Of a stretch of DNA of 64,000 nucleotides, positions 36,224 through 47,593 are shown one piece after another. The DNA is from Pyrenula massariospora (taxonomy: Eukaryota > Ascomycota > Eurotiomycetes > Pyrenulales > Pyrenulaceae): assembly GCA_021030905.1 (NCBI GenBank), contig JAGFMI010000004.1, positions 744,001 through 808,000 on the forward strand, given 5' to 3'. The first letter of the stretch is position 1; the number at the start of each line of letters is the position of its first letter. The translations under genes were made by a program, and so were the position numbers. The notes below the pieces were generated by a model that worked only from the letters and a program-made list of their open reading frames with translations, did no database searches and was not told the origin of the DNA.

Positions 36224-37541
36224 AACTAGACGGCAAGGTTATAGAACGGAGGTGAAGAAGAATACAAGGCAGGATAAACATAAAGAAAATCACGAATATA
36301 GTGGACGCATCAGGTATTGGTCATTCTTGGGGAACCAGTTTTAATAGCCTGCCCTGACGACAGCCGTCAGAGCCCTCTCGAGCTCATGTTAGACGTGAGT
36401 GATACGAACAAGGTACAGAGGGAATGGCATCGGCTCTGTGGAGAGCGATCTCGAATGGATCTCTGAACTGTAGGCTCTGGGGTATGAAATGAGATGAGGC
36501 GTGTCGGGCTGGGGACCAATGGATCTACGCCAATCTCCATGGATTAGCAGGGCATGCCCGTCAGCGGCGGCTTTTGAGAACTAACAACAGCATGCCGCCA
36601 AAGAAACTTTGGCATTAGTGACGACTCTGGCGCGGGACTGCGCGTCCATTTGGGAAGCTAACATTTGTTAAACGGTCTGGTGTCCGCAGCTCCTTGAATG
36701 GCTTCTAAGCCAGAATCAGGATATCGGGAGTAGAAGCAGTATTGCGAAGCCGAGCACCTTTAAGGCTGCCTTGCCGTAAAAGGGAAGCGCTCCCTTTGAT
36801 GATTGTCATGATGGATTGTGAAGGCTCTCTAGAACTGAACATGGTAGCCAGAATGGAGACGCTAGCCAAGTAGTCGCCATCGACATCCCTTAGTGAGAAC
36901 GCACAGGAAGCAATTCTCTCATACGCGAGGTCATCCTGGTCGTGTAGATCTCGATCGGCAGGGGCTTAGGGATCATATCTAAGCCAAATTCCAGGGCTCC
37001 GCACGGAGAAAAGAATCCGTTTCTGTTGCGATCTCAATCTCGATAGACCATTGGCTGTTTTCCGTAGATCCGTGCTGTGATAATGCATCTATTAGTGACT
37101 TGATGGCATTCTGTTGCAGCATCGTGATGGTAGATCCTATTTCTAATCTTTTCGATCTGGCGCTTGGGCCCACGCTTGACAAGTTTGAGGCTTGTGCAAC
37201 GTCGCTTGCAGTTGTGGGAAGGTTGAATGGCTTCCGAACTTAACAGAAGGCTTATGGCACGGCGATCGTTGGCTTGACTAGGTACTGATTGAACAGCAGA
37301 AGGTTCAAACCACGATTGTGTCGGTGCGGTAGCGTCACGATTCACGGCTTGGCATGAGGTCCTTCGGCCTCTGGGCCTTGCTCCATCCTTTCATGTAGCC
37401 AGGGAGTCTCTAATCTCGCTCTAACATTGCGAACATATAAATAAGGCAGTATAGCATGGTTACGATCCAGGATCGGAGCAGAAAAAGATTGTTATATTAG
37501 GTCCGCTAAATATTCCAGGGTAAATTTCTTCAAATCAGACA
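36224..37541. other. Intergenic region, no gene seen
   Basis: About 1.3 kb between the RGS-LOV start and the stop of the next minus-strand gene. Short frames only; presumably the RGS-LOV promoter. Confidence 0.45.
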
Positions 37542-39737
37542 TCAGATGCTCTTCCGCCGCCTCCTCTTCCTCGTCGATTTGTGCTCCGTCTCTCCTTGTG
37601 CCTCGCGCTGTCCATCGTACGGCCCAGGCGGGAAGCTCCTCTGGATCCGATATCCCTCATTCTCTTCGATGATATCCACATGCCTCAGACCATCCTGCGA
37701 CCCACCCTCCGCCTCTCGATATCCATATGCGACGCGGACGTTCCCCAGCTCCTTCGCAATCTCATCCCCGGTCAGCATACACCCGTGGTTGCCTAGTCGC
37801 TCAACCAGCGGCCGCAGCAGCCTAGCTGTCCCCAGATAGCTGTCATCTTTGATAACGGCCTTGTTCGCCCACGCAATGACCGCAACAAGGGTCAGAAACT
37901 GAAGGAGTGGAATTACGCCGAGGAGAGGAGCGGCATATTTCCATTCTACAGAGGCCTCGAGGCCGTACAATGGGCGTAGTCCGGTCGTGTTCACACGGCG
38001 GCCGTGATCGTCCATGGCGGCAATGGCATTCGCAGAAAACGAAGTCACCTGAGAGCGCAGACCACCAGAAAATAAATTGTAAGCGGGGGACCAAGGTGAG
38101 CCGATCGAATAGAGCTGGTGTTGAGTAGAGTCATTGGCGGTGATGAAACCGGTCCAGGCAATTGCACCTGCGTACATGAAAGCTTCATGGTCGGGTAAGT
38201 CGTATGCCTTGTCTGGTGCGAGCGTCCCATCGATCTGCTCGCCTCCTTCAACTTGGTGGACAGTGTTATTGCACTCGTAATAAGAGGCAGAAGTGACGTC
38301 GAACCCATCAGCAAATTGGACGGCCCTGATCACTGCACAACGCGGTCCGCAAGTTTCGTTGCCATCAGATGTGTAGACCACAGCACCAGGGGATGCTTCG
38401 TAAGAATTGTAAGTGTAATTTTGGCCGTCGTAAACAAAGGTAATTTCTGTCTTATCACCGTAGATGCCATCGATAACCTCGTACGAATTGCATTCCGCAG
38501 TAGTCTTGACTGTCCGAGAAGACACAAGCGTGAGAAGACTATTTTTCGCGTTCCAGTCGATGAATCTATACAACCAATAGCTGCCATCCTCATCGGTGTA
38601 GGTGGTCTGCTTGTAGGTCTGCTCGTCGGGATCGGTAATGACCTCCCAGTCATAGTCCTGTCCTTCAATGCCATAGGATTGAGCGGCAGCCATCTGCGCC
38701 AAAACTGTCGATTCGTTCTTATTTGAGGTCGCCAGGATAGTCCCAAGGTCCGCTACGCTGATCAGACCAATGTCCGTATCAACAAAATCTTCGGCTTGGT
38801 TGATTGAATACGTCAAGCCAACCATAGCAACCAGGATTTGGGCGGCAAGGTTGATAAGAAGCCATAAGGCTGCAAACACTTGTGTCTTCGATATGTACGG
38901 ATATCTCTTGTTGTGCCCAATCCAAAGCAGTCTGAGAACCTTCTTCGGGCTCTCACAGCCCAAGACCAACTCAAATTCTTGAAGTGATCTGTAGCCGGAG
39001 GCGAGCAGACGCCATCTCAACATATGAGCGTAATCTCTCAACGCAGCGAGAAGGTGAATGCCCAGAAGGATTGACAAGAAGGTGATCAACGTATTGAAGA
39101 TATGCTTGTCCTTGGTCCTCAGTATGTCCCGGTTGGAGTATGACCACAGAATCGCCGTTATAGATGCACATATGATGACGGTGAAAAGCCATTGCGAGAC
39201 GCTATTGATAAAAAGCGCTCTTCTCTGATGCCTGTAGCTGAAATCCTTCTCGGTCGGATAGGCTGAGTCGGTCTTGTAGAGGGGTGGAGGATGTTCGTAC
39301 GGCGCTGCGATGTGAGGGATATTGAAGCTCGAGACGCTTTTGAAGTCACGGAGTTTGGATAGTTTTGAGCTGCCGCTGCCCTGGTGTTCTGCAAGATTAT
39401 TCGGTCAGCTAAGCGTCCACGGTAACACAAAGATGCAGGTCTTACTCGGTGCTGGTTTCTCCTGATGCGAATCGGCAGTATCCGATCGCAATGGGGTGGA
39501 CTCGGGAATCGACTGATAGGTGTCTCGTCGAGGGAGCTCGCTGGGCGGAGACGTAGTGATGTCGGCGAGCTGGTATCCATTGTTGTCATGATCGTTCCGC
39601 CGGAGAAGCGACGAGCCGCGAAGGATCAGCTCTGGAGGCGGCGATGTGAAGTAATCGCTCTCGGGTCCTGGGTTGAAGGCATCCAGACGCTCATACTTGC
39701 TACTGGATTGGGAGTCTTCGGTGCGCTGGGCGGACAT
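37542..39737 (-). CDS. Multi-pass membrane protein with extracellular domain, unknown function
   Basis: Two minus-strand exons, 39737-39446 and 39388-37542, join across a 57 bp intron (gtaaga...ctgac...cttgcag) and give 712 residues. The N-terminal ~170 residues are hydrophilic, with PPPELILRGSSLLRRND. Three membrane spans follow (FTVIICASITAILWSYS, LITFLSILLGIHLLAAL, FAALWLLINLAAQILVAMVG). Then comes a ~300-residue region with paired cysteines and sequons (YTYNSY, CGPRC, NDST), probably extracytoplasmic, a last span (GVIPLLQFLTLVAVIAWANK), and a basic C-terminus ending KRRRRKSI. Families of this topology are frequent and uncharacterised in filamentous fungi. I recognise no domain. The ATG at 39737 is the first in frame after non-coding sequence. 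Confidence 0.75.
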
Positions 39738-40497
39738 GGTCCCGGGGGGGCCTGTGGAACGCGCCGAGGCAGACTCGGGCCGAGCTGTCAGGCTCGAAAC
39801 AGGGGGCGTGCACTGAACGGTCACCCTAAACCACGGCAGCGAGCCTGATCAACCCACAGCCTAATACACTGCAGAATGCTCGAAGAAATGGACAGAGAAG
39901 AGAGAAGTCTTTTTCTATCCTCTACGGACCCCTCGGCACGCCCAACTCATCAGACTCTTTTCCGCTAGGCGGCCGAGGGGGTCTAGTCAACCCTTTTCCC
40001 TACCCTGGCCATTTACCGTGTGTATCAGAACACGACACAACACTCCCGCTGCCACCCTCAAAGTCAGCCCCCAAGCTAATCCCATCCTGCGTCTGATTTG
40101 TACATTTCAATCGCACCCGGCACGACGGCGCCGCTGTCATTCGCCGAGACGAGCCCAATACCTCGAAGGATGCTCTAGCTCGGGTCTAGGGCGGCGTCGA
40201 GGCCGCGCCATCGGGTGCATTCAGTGCAAGCATGCGGCTCTGCAGTCTGTGACGGGCACTCTACCCTGGGCATTTATGTTTAGTATGCGACACTGCTGAA
40301 GCCGGTAAATGCTGGACCTTTTATGCTAACCCCTGTACTGTTTGTCCAAACAAGCAATCTCCCTAAAAAGATGTCTGAGACAGTCTTGCTGATGGTTATT
40401 ATATGGCCGTCCAACTACACCTCTGACCTTTTAACGCCATGCTTGGTGGACAGATACTGTCCTGCGCTGCTGTGTCCGCGCGGCGGCATACAAGTCC
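39738..40497. other. Intergenic region, no gene seen
   Basis: 760 bp between tandem minus-strand genes: promoter of the membrane protein gene and 3' region of the NmrA-like gene. No convincing frame. Confidence 0.45.
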
Positions 40498-41475
40498 TTA
40501 ACCCCATGCTTTTCGAAGGTATTCTTCTATGCCAATAGGTTTCACCTGCGGGCAGAGTCTGTTGGCAACTGGTTCCATGACCGTCCTTCCGTCGCAGCAA
40601 GCAACCATGAGCTGCGCAATCACCTTGTCCATGATCTCCCTGATCCCCACCCCTATTCCAGGAATTGTTTTTGCCCTACGGACCCACTCTGCCCGCTCAA
40701 CTTTCGTGACCGCAAATTCTCTTCCTGTCACTTGTTCTGCAACTTGAATGATCTCCTGTATTGGTGCCGTGTGTCCCACTATTCCGATCTCCCCATCCGA
40801 TGGCCAGTCGTCGAGCTCAAGCACGGCTGCGACAAATCGGCCAACGTCCCCAACCTCCGTTATGGTAAGCTCAGCACGGTAGCTTGAAGAGGGAATTTCT
40901 GCCACGCCGTTCAGAACATCCATGATAAGACATTGATCAGAAAGACCTCCAAGAACTTCCTCTTCCCGTTCCGCTGGGCATCCCAATCCGAAATAGTTCA
41001 TGACCATGCCCGGGCAGAAGCGCGCGCATTGAATTTTGCCCTCCTGCATCGCCTTCTGACACGCCTTCCAGACCTCTACCTTTGGCCGGAGAACGTCGAC
41101 ACCGATCAAATCATCTCCAAGGTCAACCTGGTTGTGACCAGAACCTAAGTCAAACTCACTTGGTATGAACCTCTTTACCCCGGCAGTGATGGCTGCGTTG
41201 AGTAGATTGAGCTGGTAATCTGTCATTTCCGGTCCTGGCACACGCAGCGTACTTATTACAGTGTGTACGTCACTGAGCGCATAGAACAAAGAGGTGATCG
41301 ATTCGTACTGAACGTAACGAATCGGCACGCCGTATTTGGTCGCCGGAGGATTCTCCACGGAAGGATCATGATGCGACAAGATGATGGGAGTATGTGTAGT
41401 GTGTGTACGGAGAGCGGAGATGATGGAACGGCCAACAGTGCGAGACGTACCGCCGGCAACTGCAATGGTAACCAT
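40498..41475 (-). CDS. NmrA-like NAD(P)-binding protein (isoflavone-reductase-like)
   Basis: An intronless minus-strand frame of 325 residues starts at the ATG at 41475; upstream in-frame sequence has no ATG. The N-terminus is an atypical SDR Rossmann fold: VTIAVAGGTSRTVGRSI, a variant of the GxxGxxG dinucleotide motif. HTVISTLRVPG follows, then GVKRFIPSEFDLG, the hallmark of NmrA/isoflavone-reductase-like proteins. The C-terminal part is less conserved, as usual. Members act as redox sensors (nitrogen regulator NmrA) or small-molecule reductases; which applies cannot be told. The Lys of phenylcoumaran/isoflavone reductases is not clearly in place. Cytosolic, no signal peptide. Confidence 0.87.
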   Translation of the reverse strand: MVTIAVAGGTSRTVGRSIISALRTHTTHTPIILSHHDPSVENPPATKYGVPIRYVQYESITSLFYALSDVHTVISTLRVPGPEMTDYQLNLLNAAITAGVKRFIPSEFDLGSGHNQVDLGDDLIGVDVLRPKVEVWKACQKAMQEGKIQCARFCPGMVMNYFGLGCPAEREEEVLGGLSDQCLIMDVLNGVAEIPSSSYRAELTITEVGDVGRFVAAVLELDDWPSDGEIGIVGHTAPIQEIIQVAEQVTGREFAVTKVERAEWVRRAKTIPGIGVGIREIMDKVIAQLMVACCDGRTVMEPVANRLCPQVKPIGIEEYLRKAWG

Positions 41476-42838
41476 TATGAAGGGGGTGGAGCTGATGGCG
41501 GACGGCGGAATTGGGAGCGCTGGTCTCTCAATATCAACTCCTGGTAGCCTTGATCGACTGCGACGCTTTTCAGGTATGTGAATAGGAAAGAAACAATGCC
41601 CGGCGTTCTCGAAAGCTTGGAGGACCAAAAGGTAAGTTGAGCATATAGGGTGAAGGCTTAATGTGAAAGGCGGTGACTGTTACTACCCGGTGCATCGGAA
41701 GGGTAGATATGCCAATACGATGCGCTGGACGGAGCCAGACTCATGAAATTCTCTCATTCCGTACATACTTGTCAGGGGTTTCAGGTCTGTTATCTGATCA
41801 TACAGATCGTCGGATTCGGTGTGCGGGAGCCGCAATCACCTATTACTCTTATGAAAATGGCGACTAGGTGCGAATAGGGCGTAAGACGGGATCCTCGCGC
41901 GGCCGGGGAGCCTTTAGGAACTTCCCTTTGGGGCGGCAAAGCTTGGGCCAAGCAGGAATTTCTTCCAATGACAAAACTCTGATGAATGTTTTTTGGGCAA
42001 CGCGGGGCAAATGATAATGCGTGATATGTGCAGTGACCCGAAAAAGTTATTGCGCTTTGCATCTCCAACGTGAGAAAAACGTCGGTCAGCATAGTCTGTG
42101 TCCGGAAAGCCGAGGACGGCGGGCTCTTTTCGCAGAGACCTCAACCCTATTTTCGAAGATGGGTTGCTTTGAATGTATAGGCTATTTTTAAGAGTGGTGG
42201 TCTAAAGAAGCTTACTGGGTCTGGGGTGACCCAAGATAGCTTGTCGATTAGGGTTCGGAACAGACGAAGCGAGAATCTAGAGAGATGGGATGGGGCCGGA
42301 GAACCAGTTTGGGGAAGCCGAATGCCCACCTGTCCGAGACGTCGGGTAGACCTAGTTATCGGTACTGTCGTTGTCGCTGACAATTTGCCTTCATTTCTTG
42401 TGGGAAAGCAATAGCTCGAAAAGTCGTGCCGAAGAAAGACAGGTGCGTGCGGATTGCGTGCCCATTCCAAGACATCGCCAAGTCCTACGCACCTCCCGGC
42501 AACCGGTCGTTCGAAGCGCCGTCTCGTGGCCGTCACCCTACGGAGATGCCCTCGCACGGCTGGGTACCTAATTCAAGGCCAACAGACCAAGCACTTAACG
42601 GCTCTTTCACTAGGGGGGACTTACGGAGAACTCCTGCTGACAAAGAGGGAAGTGAAGCCTTTTCCGCCCCTGCTCTCCCAACAAACTCGAATGGAGCTTC
42701 TGGATCTGGACACCACATTGCTTGGGCCAGCCGCGTCTGCCCTGACATCTAAGAAACTTCCGAAAACAGATCCACCATGGAATAGCCGGAAATAGCCGAT
42801 ATACAGGCCCCTTCGCCATTGAGAAAACACTAAACACC
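41476..42838. promoter_or_regulatory. Divergent intergenic region
   Basis: About 1.36 kb between the NmrA-like gene (minus) and the proton channel (plus). Overlapping frames of 113-136 codons at 42147-42795 on both strands have no domain, and the plus one abuts the channel start. Treated as non-coding. Confidence 0.4.
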
Positions 42839-43501
42839 ATGTCTAATGACGCAGAAGCAACCTACCTCCCATCACACACGACTCCTCTGCTCCATGCAGA
42901 TCGCCATCTATTCCCTTCCGTCTCCCAACTTCCGAGCACCCGACTCTCTACCATTCGCCGCCATGTTGCTCATTTCCTCACCTCAAAATATGGCCATTAT
43001 ACTGTCATTTTACTTGTTACGCTGGACGTAGCCGGCATTTTCGCCGACTTCATAGTATCCCTCCACATCTGCGAACACTCTTCCGACCCCGCCTTCAATG
43101 GCTCGGCTTGGCAGCGCGTAACTAGTGGTTTGTCTCTCGCCAGTCTTGTATTCAGCTGCGCATTCATGGTTGAACTCCTGCTGAGTCTTTGGGCATTCGG
43201 TTGGGCTTACCTAAAGAGTTGGTTCCACGTTCTAGATGCAAGTGTCATCATAGCGGGATTCGTGATTGATGTTGCATTCCGGGGTCTGGTTGAAGAGGCG
43301 GGTAGCTTGGTGGTAGTCGGCAGGTTGTGGAGGGTAGTGAAGATTGTGGAAGAGCTTGGAGCAGCTGGTGACGACACTCTGGAGGAGATGCAAGAGAGAC
43401 TTGACAAGTCAGAAGAAAGAGTTAGGGAGCTTGAACATAGAGTAAGGGATCTCAAAGGGGACAGCGATAATGGACCTAGGAGGCGTGATGCAGCCGGCTG
43501 A
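42839..43501 (+). CDS. Voltage-gated proton channel (Hv1 type)
   Basis: An intronless 220-residue frame with four membrane segments and a coiled-coil tail, the Hv1 plan. S1 (VILLVTLDVAGIFADFIVSL) holds the Asp equivalent to the human selectivity residue D112. S2 (FSCAFMVELLLSLWAFG) keeps the F-x2-E charge-transfer pair. S3 (WFHVLDASVIIAGFVIDVAF) keeps two acidic residues. S4 reads GRLWRVVKIVEE, so the three gating charges are Arg, Arg, Lys, and the position of human N214 is Glu. The tail (TLEEMQERLDKSEERVRELEHR) is a heptad coiled coil for dimerisation. Hv1 extrudes protons across the plasma membrane on depolarisation; fungal members are known. There is no pore domain, so it is not a K/Na/Ca channel. 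Confidence 0.88.
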   Translation: MSNDAEATYLPSHTTPLLHADRHLFPSVSQLPSTRLSTIRRHVAHFLTSKYGHYTVILLVTLDVAGIFADFIVSLHICEHSSDPAFNGSAWQRVTSGLSLASLVFSCAFMVELLLSLWAFGWAYLKSWFHVLDASVIIAGFVIDVAFRGLVEEAGSLVVVGRLWRVVKIVEELGAAGDDTLEEMQERLDKSEERVRELEHRVRDLKGDSDNGPRRRDAAG

Positions 43502-44105
43502 AGCTATCGGTCGATGACGGCGTTATGTAGTGCCATCATATCGGATACGGCTCAGGATAGGGACAGAAATCACTGTTGTACCGACCTGCGCTGTAGGTTC
43601 GAACGAATCGCACGAATAACCATTGTAATATCCTCAAAACTACCTTAAAACTCCTAGCTTTTGGAACGCCTATTTTGGAAAATGCCGCAATGGATATTAA
43701 GATGAAATTGTCCTACAAAACTTCAGCGTGTGCTTTAGGGCGCTTCAGATGTCACGATATCCAATGGCCGTGGCAGTATGGATAGCCTTGATATGGAAAT
43801 TCTCGCATCTATAGACGGATATATGCAATGTTATAGTGCTCATATCTTCCCTATTTCTCGGCAGAAACACGTGTTCTGCTATCAACGGCTTTTTTAGAAT
43901 GTTAATTGTACCCACAGCCTCGCGCCATGAAGGAGACCTACAAATGATGTCTGAGTCTTGGCGCCTTCACATGCCAGCATCGAAAGCTGACCTGTTCCTG
44001 GCCTTGTCGTCAAACCTCTTACTTCATTTCAGATGACATTCATGCAGCCAGATAGCATTCGTCAGGATTTATGGCACTTGTAGACAATTACCAGACATCA
44101 CCTCA
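43502..44105. other. Intergenic region, no gene seen
   Basis: 604 bp between tandem plus-strand genes. Only short frames. Confidence 0.45.
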
Positions 44106-46268
44106 ATGAGCGACTACCTTCCCTCTTTTCTTGTTGATCCCGTTGTGCGACAAGCTCGTCGAATATCTCGCTTGAGTACTGGGGCGGATACGCCTGGTAT
44201 CTTTCCTGAGTCTATCCGCGTCTGGAACCCAACAAGACTCTGGAATACTTCACCTCCACCTTCAATCGAAGAGGATGAGACCAGCATCTCATACCAGCAA
44301 GAGACGGAGGGTCCACGATGGATGCTTGGGGGGTATCGCTCAATGATACCTTCCCCTCCCTGGGAACCCGCGAGTCCAAACGCAGAGGACGTCGAACCTA
44401 GCTCACAAAGTAATGCGGAAATTGATTTTCCTCGTGTCGAATCAAATCTGCCTCAGTCTCGACTACAATTAAGAAGGAGGACACTGCAAACCCACGACAG
44501 CGATACGTCCATCAATCCTCAGAACGAGCTCCCAGATAGATCTCGGTACCATGAGGACGCTGGGAGGGGCCACTCCTCTTCTGATCCGACTCCAACCCAA
44601 AGCTCCGGAAATGCCAATCTGGACACCTATAGTCGAGAAGCGCTTGAAGAGTTTGAAGCCTATAGTCGGTCTCGGGAGGGGTCAACACTATTACCGGCCA
44701 ATGATGGCATGGGACAGTTACGACGCAAGATCATTGCTATTCAGAATGGCAATGGCACGACGGCAGAAAAAGCGCGGATGATTCACACAATTATGATGGA
44801 GAAATACAATCTCAGGCAATACGCCATGCAGAGCTTGACAAGGGAAGATCCAAGTGCCGGCCTCATCGGCCACCACGGTGAAGAAAAGCCCTCGATTGCT
44901 GCTGGAATTCAGGATAACAAGACTTGGTTGGAAGCCCTTTCTGAGAATATGGCCGCGCTGAGGGCTACGTCCGAACGATTAGAGGACTACAACCTAGGCC
45001 CTAATGACTTGACGCCTTCATTCGTGCCGCCGGCGGCCGCAGAGTCTCAAGATTTCCCTGAGCCCGATAACGATGATCATGAACAGCCCCAGTATGGTTG
45101 TGCACACTATGTTCGGAATGTCAAGTTACAATGCTATACTTGCAAAAAATGGTATCCTTGCAGATTCTGCCACGACTTGGCTGAAGACCACATCCTCCCC
45201 CGACCACTTACGAGGAACATGCTATGCATGCTTTGCTCAACGCCACAGCCAGCATCTCAATGGTGTCTGAAATGTGGTGAACAGGCAGCTATGTATTACT
45301 GCTCTGTCTGCAAACTATGGAACAATGATCCGAACAAGAGCGTATATCATTGCGATGACTGTGGCATTTGCCGGCTTGGCCAGGGGTTAGGCAAGGACTT
45401 TTTCCACTGCCCAACATGCGCTGTCTGCATGGACATCAACATCGAATCAACTCACCGTTGCATAGAGCGATCAACAAAATGTGACTGTCCCATCTGCGGA
45501 GAGTACATGTTCACCTCGACCCAATCAGTTGTTTTTATGCGCTGCGGCCACAGCATACACGGCACATGTCTCGAGGAATGGGGTCGCACCTCCTACAAAT
45601 GTCCAATCTGCTCGAAGAGCATTGTGAACATGGAATCGCAATTTCGAGGCCTGGACCGGCATATTGCGTCGCAGCCGATGCCACCGGAATGGCAAGATAC
45701 AAAGGCACTCGTGTCATGCAATGATTGTTCGGCGAGAACTACCGTAAAATATCACTTTCTGGGTCTTAAGTGTGATCTATGCGACTCCTACAACACAACG
45801 GAGCTTCAGATAATTGGCGGGGTTCCTAATTCCCCTATATCGGATGTTTCGTCTGCACAGCCTGACCCGACTCGTGGCGCTTCTATCGCAGCTTCAGGAG
45901 GTCGGATTATCCCCCGTCCGGTGACAGCAGCTTCGGACCAAGGCAACCTCGCAAATAGCCCTTGGTTAAGTCCTCAATTCCGCGGGGCCCGGTCTGTCTC
46001 GCCCGTTGTTGGAAACTATTTTGGCACACAACGGAGAGAACAAGCCTCAAATCAAAGCCAAAGTCATGAAGATGAAGAAGAAGGGGCTTTCTGGGGTGAA
46101 GAGTGGACGTTGACGCGACTTCGTGCGCGATTGTTGCAAGGGTACCAATCGGAAGGCGCTGTAGATGAAGATGAGGAGACCGAGTCGGATATGAGTTTAG
46201 ATGAGGACGCAGAGTTAGATGAAGAAGATGATGACAACGATCAATTTGACATCTTCGGGCATAGGTGA
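44106..46268 (+). CDS. CHY/RING zinc-finger E3 ubiquitin ligase (RCHY1/Pirh2-like)
   Basis: An intronless 720-residue frame. The first ~320 residues are acidic/Ser-rich and probably disordered. From about 331 the CHY zinc finger runs YGCAHYVRNVKLQCYTC ... CRFCHDLAEDH ... MLCMLC ... CLKCG. The CTCHY segment follows (YYCSVCKLWNND ... YHCDDCGICRLG ... FHCPTCAVCM), then a RING-H2 (CDCPICGEYMF ... MRCGHSIHGTCLEEW ... CPIC, about 460-505), and a zinc-ribbon (VSCNDCSARTTVKYHFLGLKCDLCDSYNT). This order is diagnostic of RCHY1-type E3 ligases, which transfer ubiquitin from E2 enzymes to substrate proteins. Fungal substrates are not known to me. The C-terminal ~110 residues are Asp/Glu-rich (DEDEETESDMSL). 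Confidence 0.93.
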   Translation: MSDYLPSFLVDPVVRQARRISRLSTGADTPGIFPESIRVWNPTRLWNTSPPPSIEEDETSISYQQETEGPRWMLGGYRSMIPSPPWEPASPNAEDVEPSSQSNAEIDFPRVESNLPQSRLQLRRRTLQTHDSDTSINPQNELPDRSRYHEDAGRGHSSSDPTPTQSSGNANLDTYSREALEEFEAYSRSREGSTLLPANDGMGQLRRKIIAIQNGNGTTAEKARMIHTIMMEKYNLRQYAMQSLTREDPSAGLIGHHGEEKPSIAAGIQDNKTWLEALSENMAALRATSERLEDYNLGPNDLTPSFVPPAAAESQDFPEPDNDDHEQPQYGCAHYVRNVKLQCYTCKKWYPCRFCHDLAEDHILPRPLTRNMLCMLCSTPQPASQWCLKCGEQAAMYYCSVCKLWNNDPNKSVYHCDDCGICRLGQGLGKDFFHCPTCAVCMDINIESTHRCIERSTKCDCPICGEYMFTSTQSVVFMRCGHSIHGTCLEEWGRTSYKCPICSKSIVNMESQFRGLDRHIASQPMPPEWQDTKALVSCNDCSARTTVKYHFLGLKCDLCDSYNTTELQIIGGVPNSPISDVSSAQPDPTRGASIAASGGRIIPRPVTAASDQGNLANSPWLSPQFRGARSVSPVVGNYFGTQRREQASNQSQSHEDEEEGAFWGEEWTLTRLRARLLQGYQSEGAVDEDEETESDMSLDEDAELDEEDDDNDQFDIFGHR

Positions 46269-46767
46269 AGCGTTTGATCTTTCGGGATATATCTGGATTA
46301 ACATGCATTGGAAACGGCAGAGGGACTGGTGTTTCGGAATATTGAATCGGATCTGGATCGCGGAGATTTTATCACTGGACCCAGACGGACATTGTGGGCG
46401 AATTGAACTATTTATTTTCTGCATCAAGAGACCATCAACTTTACCGTTTTTTTAATGAGTGAATGTGTTGAACACGACGAAGCCAAATGGAGAAAGCTGC
46501 TGGCTAGGTTCGACTTTCACATTTCTTCCAATATCAAGAGAGGCTATTGAACATCCTCTCTCTTTCTTTCCCCGCCTCCCAGGCTCTTGACATTAACCGA
46601 TTTCATCGTTGATTTCCTGGTCTCAACGAAGGCAAAGCTGCTGAGTGTCGTTGAACATAGAGATTGTTGCCTCAAATTGGGCGAAGAATGTCTTCCGGAT
46701 GTAAATCTCAAGGTCAGATTGACCCATGACCCTACAATCATTAGCTACCTGAAGATCCGAACGGCGT
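46269..46767. other. Convergent intergenic region, no gene seen
   Basis: 499 bp between the E3 ligase stop and the DUF1763 stop. Nothing else seen. Confidence 0.45.
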
Positions 46768-47151
46768 TTAATAAACCTGCATTCTGTTGTCTCTCTGCCG
46801 CTGCGCCTGCCACCATCTTGTGTGTAATATATTTTTCAGAATCTTATGTTCTGTACCGCTTTCCAGCTCCGCATGCTTCAAGAATTGCAAGGTGCGTTGT
46901 ACTCTCAAGGGATCGAGGCTGTCGGGGGACTCGCTACGGAAGACCCTTCGCATGGTGTCGCGGAGGGTATAGCGCGCGGGCGATGAGTGGTGAACGGCGC
47001 GGAGACCATGACGATAGAGATTTCTGTATGCATGCAAGACCTTCATCTCACGGGCGTCAAAGCCATGGGCGATATGATATGGTCCTGAATTTGTATTTGT
47101 TGAAACCCGGGTCCACGCGCCTGAGAGGAGGCGCGGTATATTCAAGGTCAT
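46768..47151 (-). CDS. DUF1763-type small protein, probably mitochondrial
   Basis: An intronless minus-strand frame of 127 residues starts at the ATG at 47151. The N-terminus (MTLNIPRLLSGAWTRVSTN) is basic, amphipathic and acid-free, like a mitochondrial presequence. The core VLHAYRNLYRHGLRAV ... PARYTLRDTMRRVFR ... TLQFLKHAE ... LEHKI-like EHKILKNILHTRWW fits fungal DUF1763, a short LYR-like helical family of mitochondrial proteins. The Y-R pair in AYRNLYR resembles the LYR element of assembly factors. A larger plus-strand frame (46587-47270) overlaps but has no domain, so this strand is preferred. The exact start could be a later ATG. Confidence 0.7.
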   Translation of the reverse strand: MTLNIPRLLSGAWTRVSTNTNSGPYHIAHGFDAREMKVLHAYRNLYRHGLRAVHHSSPARYTLRDTMRRVFRSESPDSLDPLRVQRTLQFLKHAELESGTEHKILKNILHTRWWQAQRQRDNRMQVY

Positions 47152-47593
47152 GTGACTCACTAAATTTAGCCGCCAGCCCGCGCCCTCCAAGGTTTTTCAA
47201 AGGCTCTGCTCCCGTTTCAGCTCTCATTTATCAACCTCACAACCCTTACAAGACCACGTTCTCGAAGTGACAGCCGCCGACAGCCACTGCGCTGGATTGC
47301 TACTGCCTGTCGCTACTCTCTGGATCTTACATCATACGCTTGCCTCGGACTGATTTGATACCTTTCGCTTGACTGCATTGCGCTATGTCTGTGAAAGCTG
47401 GATTAACCATCTTGTGTTGACTACCTTGCGCCGGCCACCCAACTGATCCATATGCTCCTATGGCCAGTGTTTCGTCTGCCAGCATCCTTATGCTTCCAAG
47501 TGGTCGTGATCCATGTTGTTTCCATACGACCTTGTAGAATTTTTTCTTGTTCTCTACTGTCTAGCTTGCTTTTACGTTCCAGCCAATATTGCC
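47152..47593. promoter_or_regulatory. Divergent intergenic region between DUF1763 and DUF2293 genes
   Basis: 442 bp between divergent starts. It must hold both promoters; no named motif recognised. Confidence 0.4.

Noticed and set aside
42147-42795. Overlapping 113-136 codon frames on both strands
   Set aside because: Arg/Pro-rich chance-like composition, no family, in the divergent promoter region.
46587-47270. 227-codon plus-strand frame
   Set aside because: It overlaps the DUF1763 gene on the other strand, which has family features; this one has none.
47513-47593. Earlier ATG for the DUF2293 gene giving a hydrophobic leader
   Set aside because: DUF2293 proteins have no membrane leader, and the ATG at 47594 fits better.
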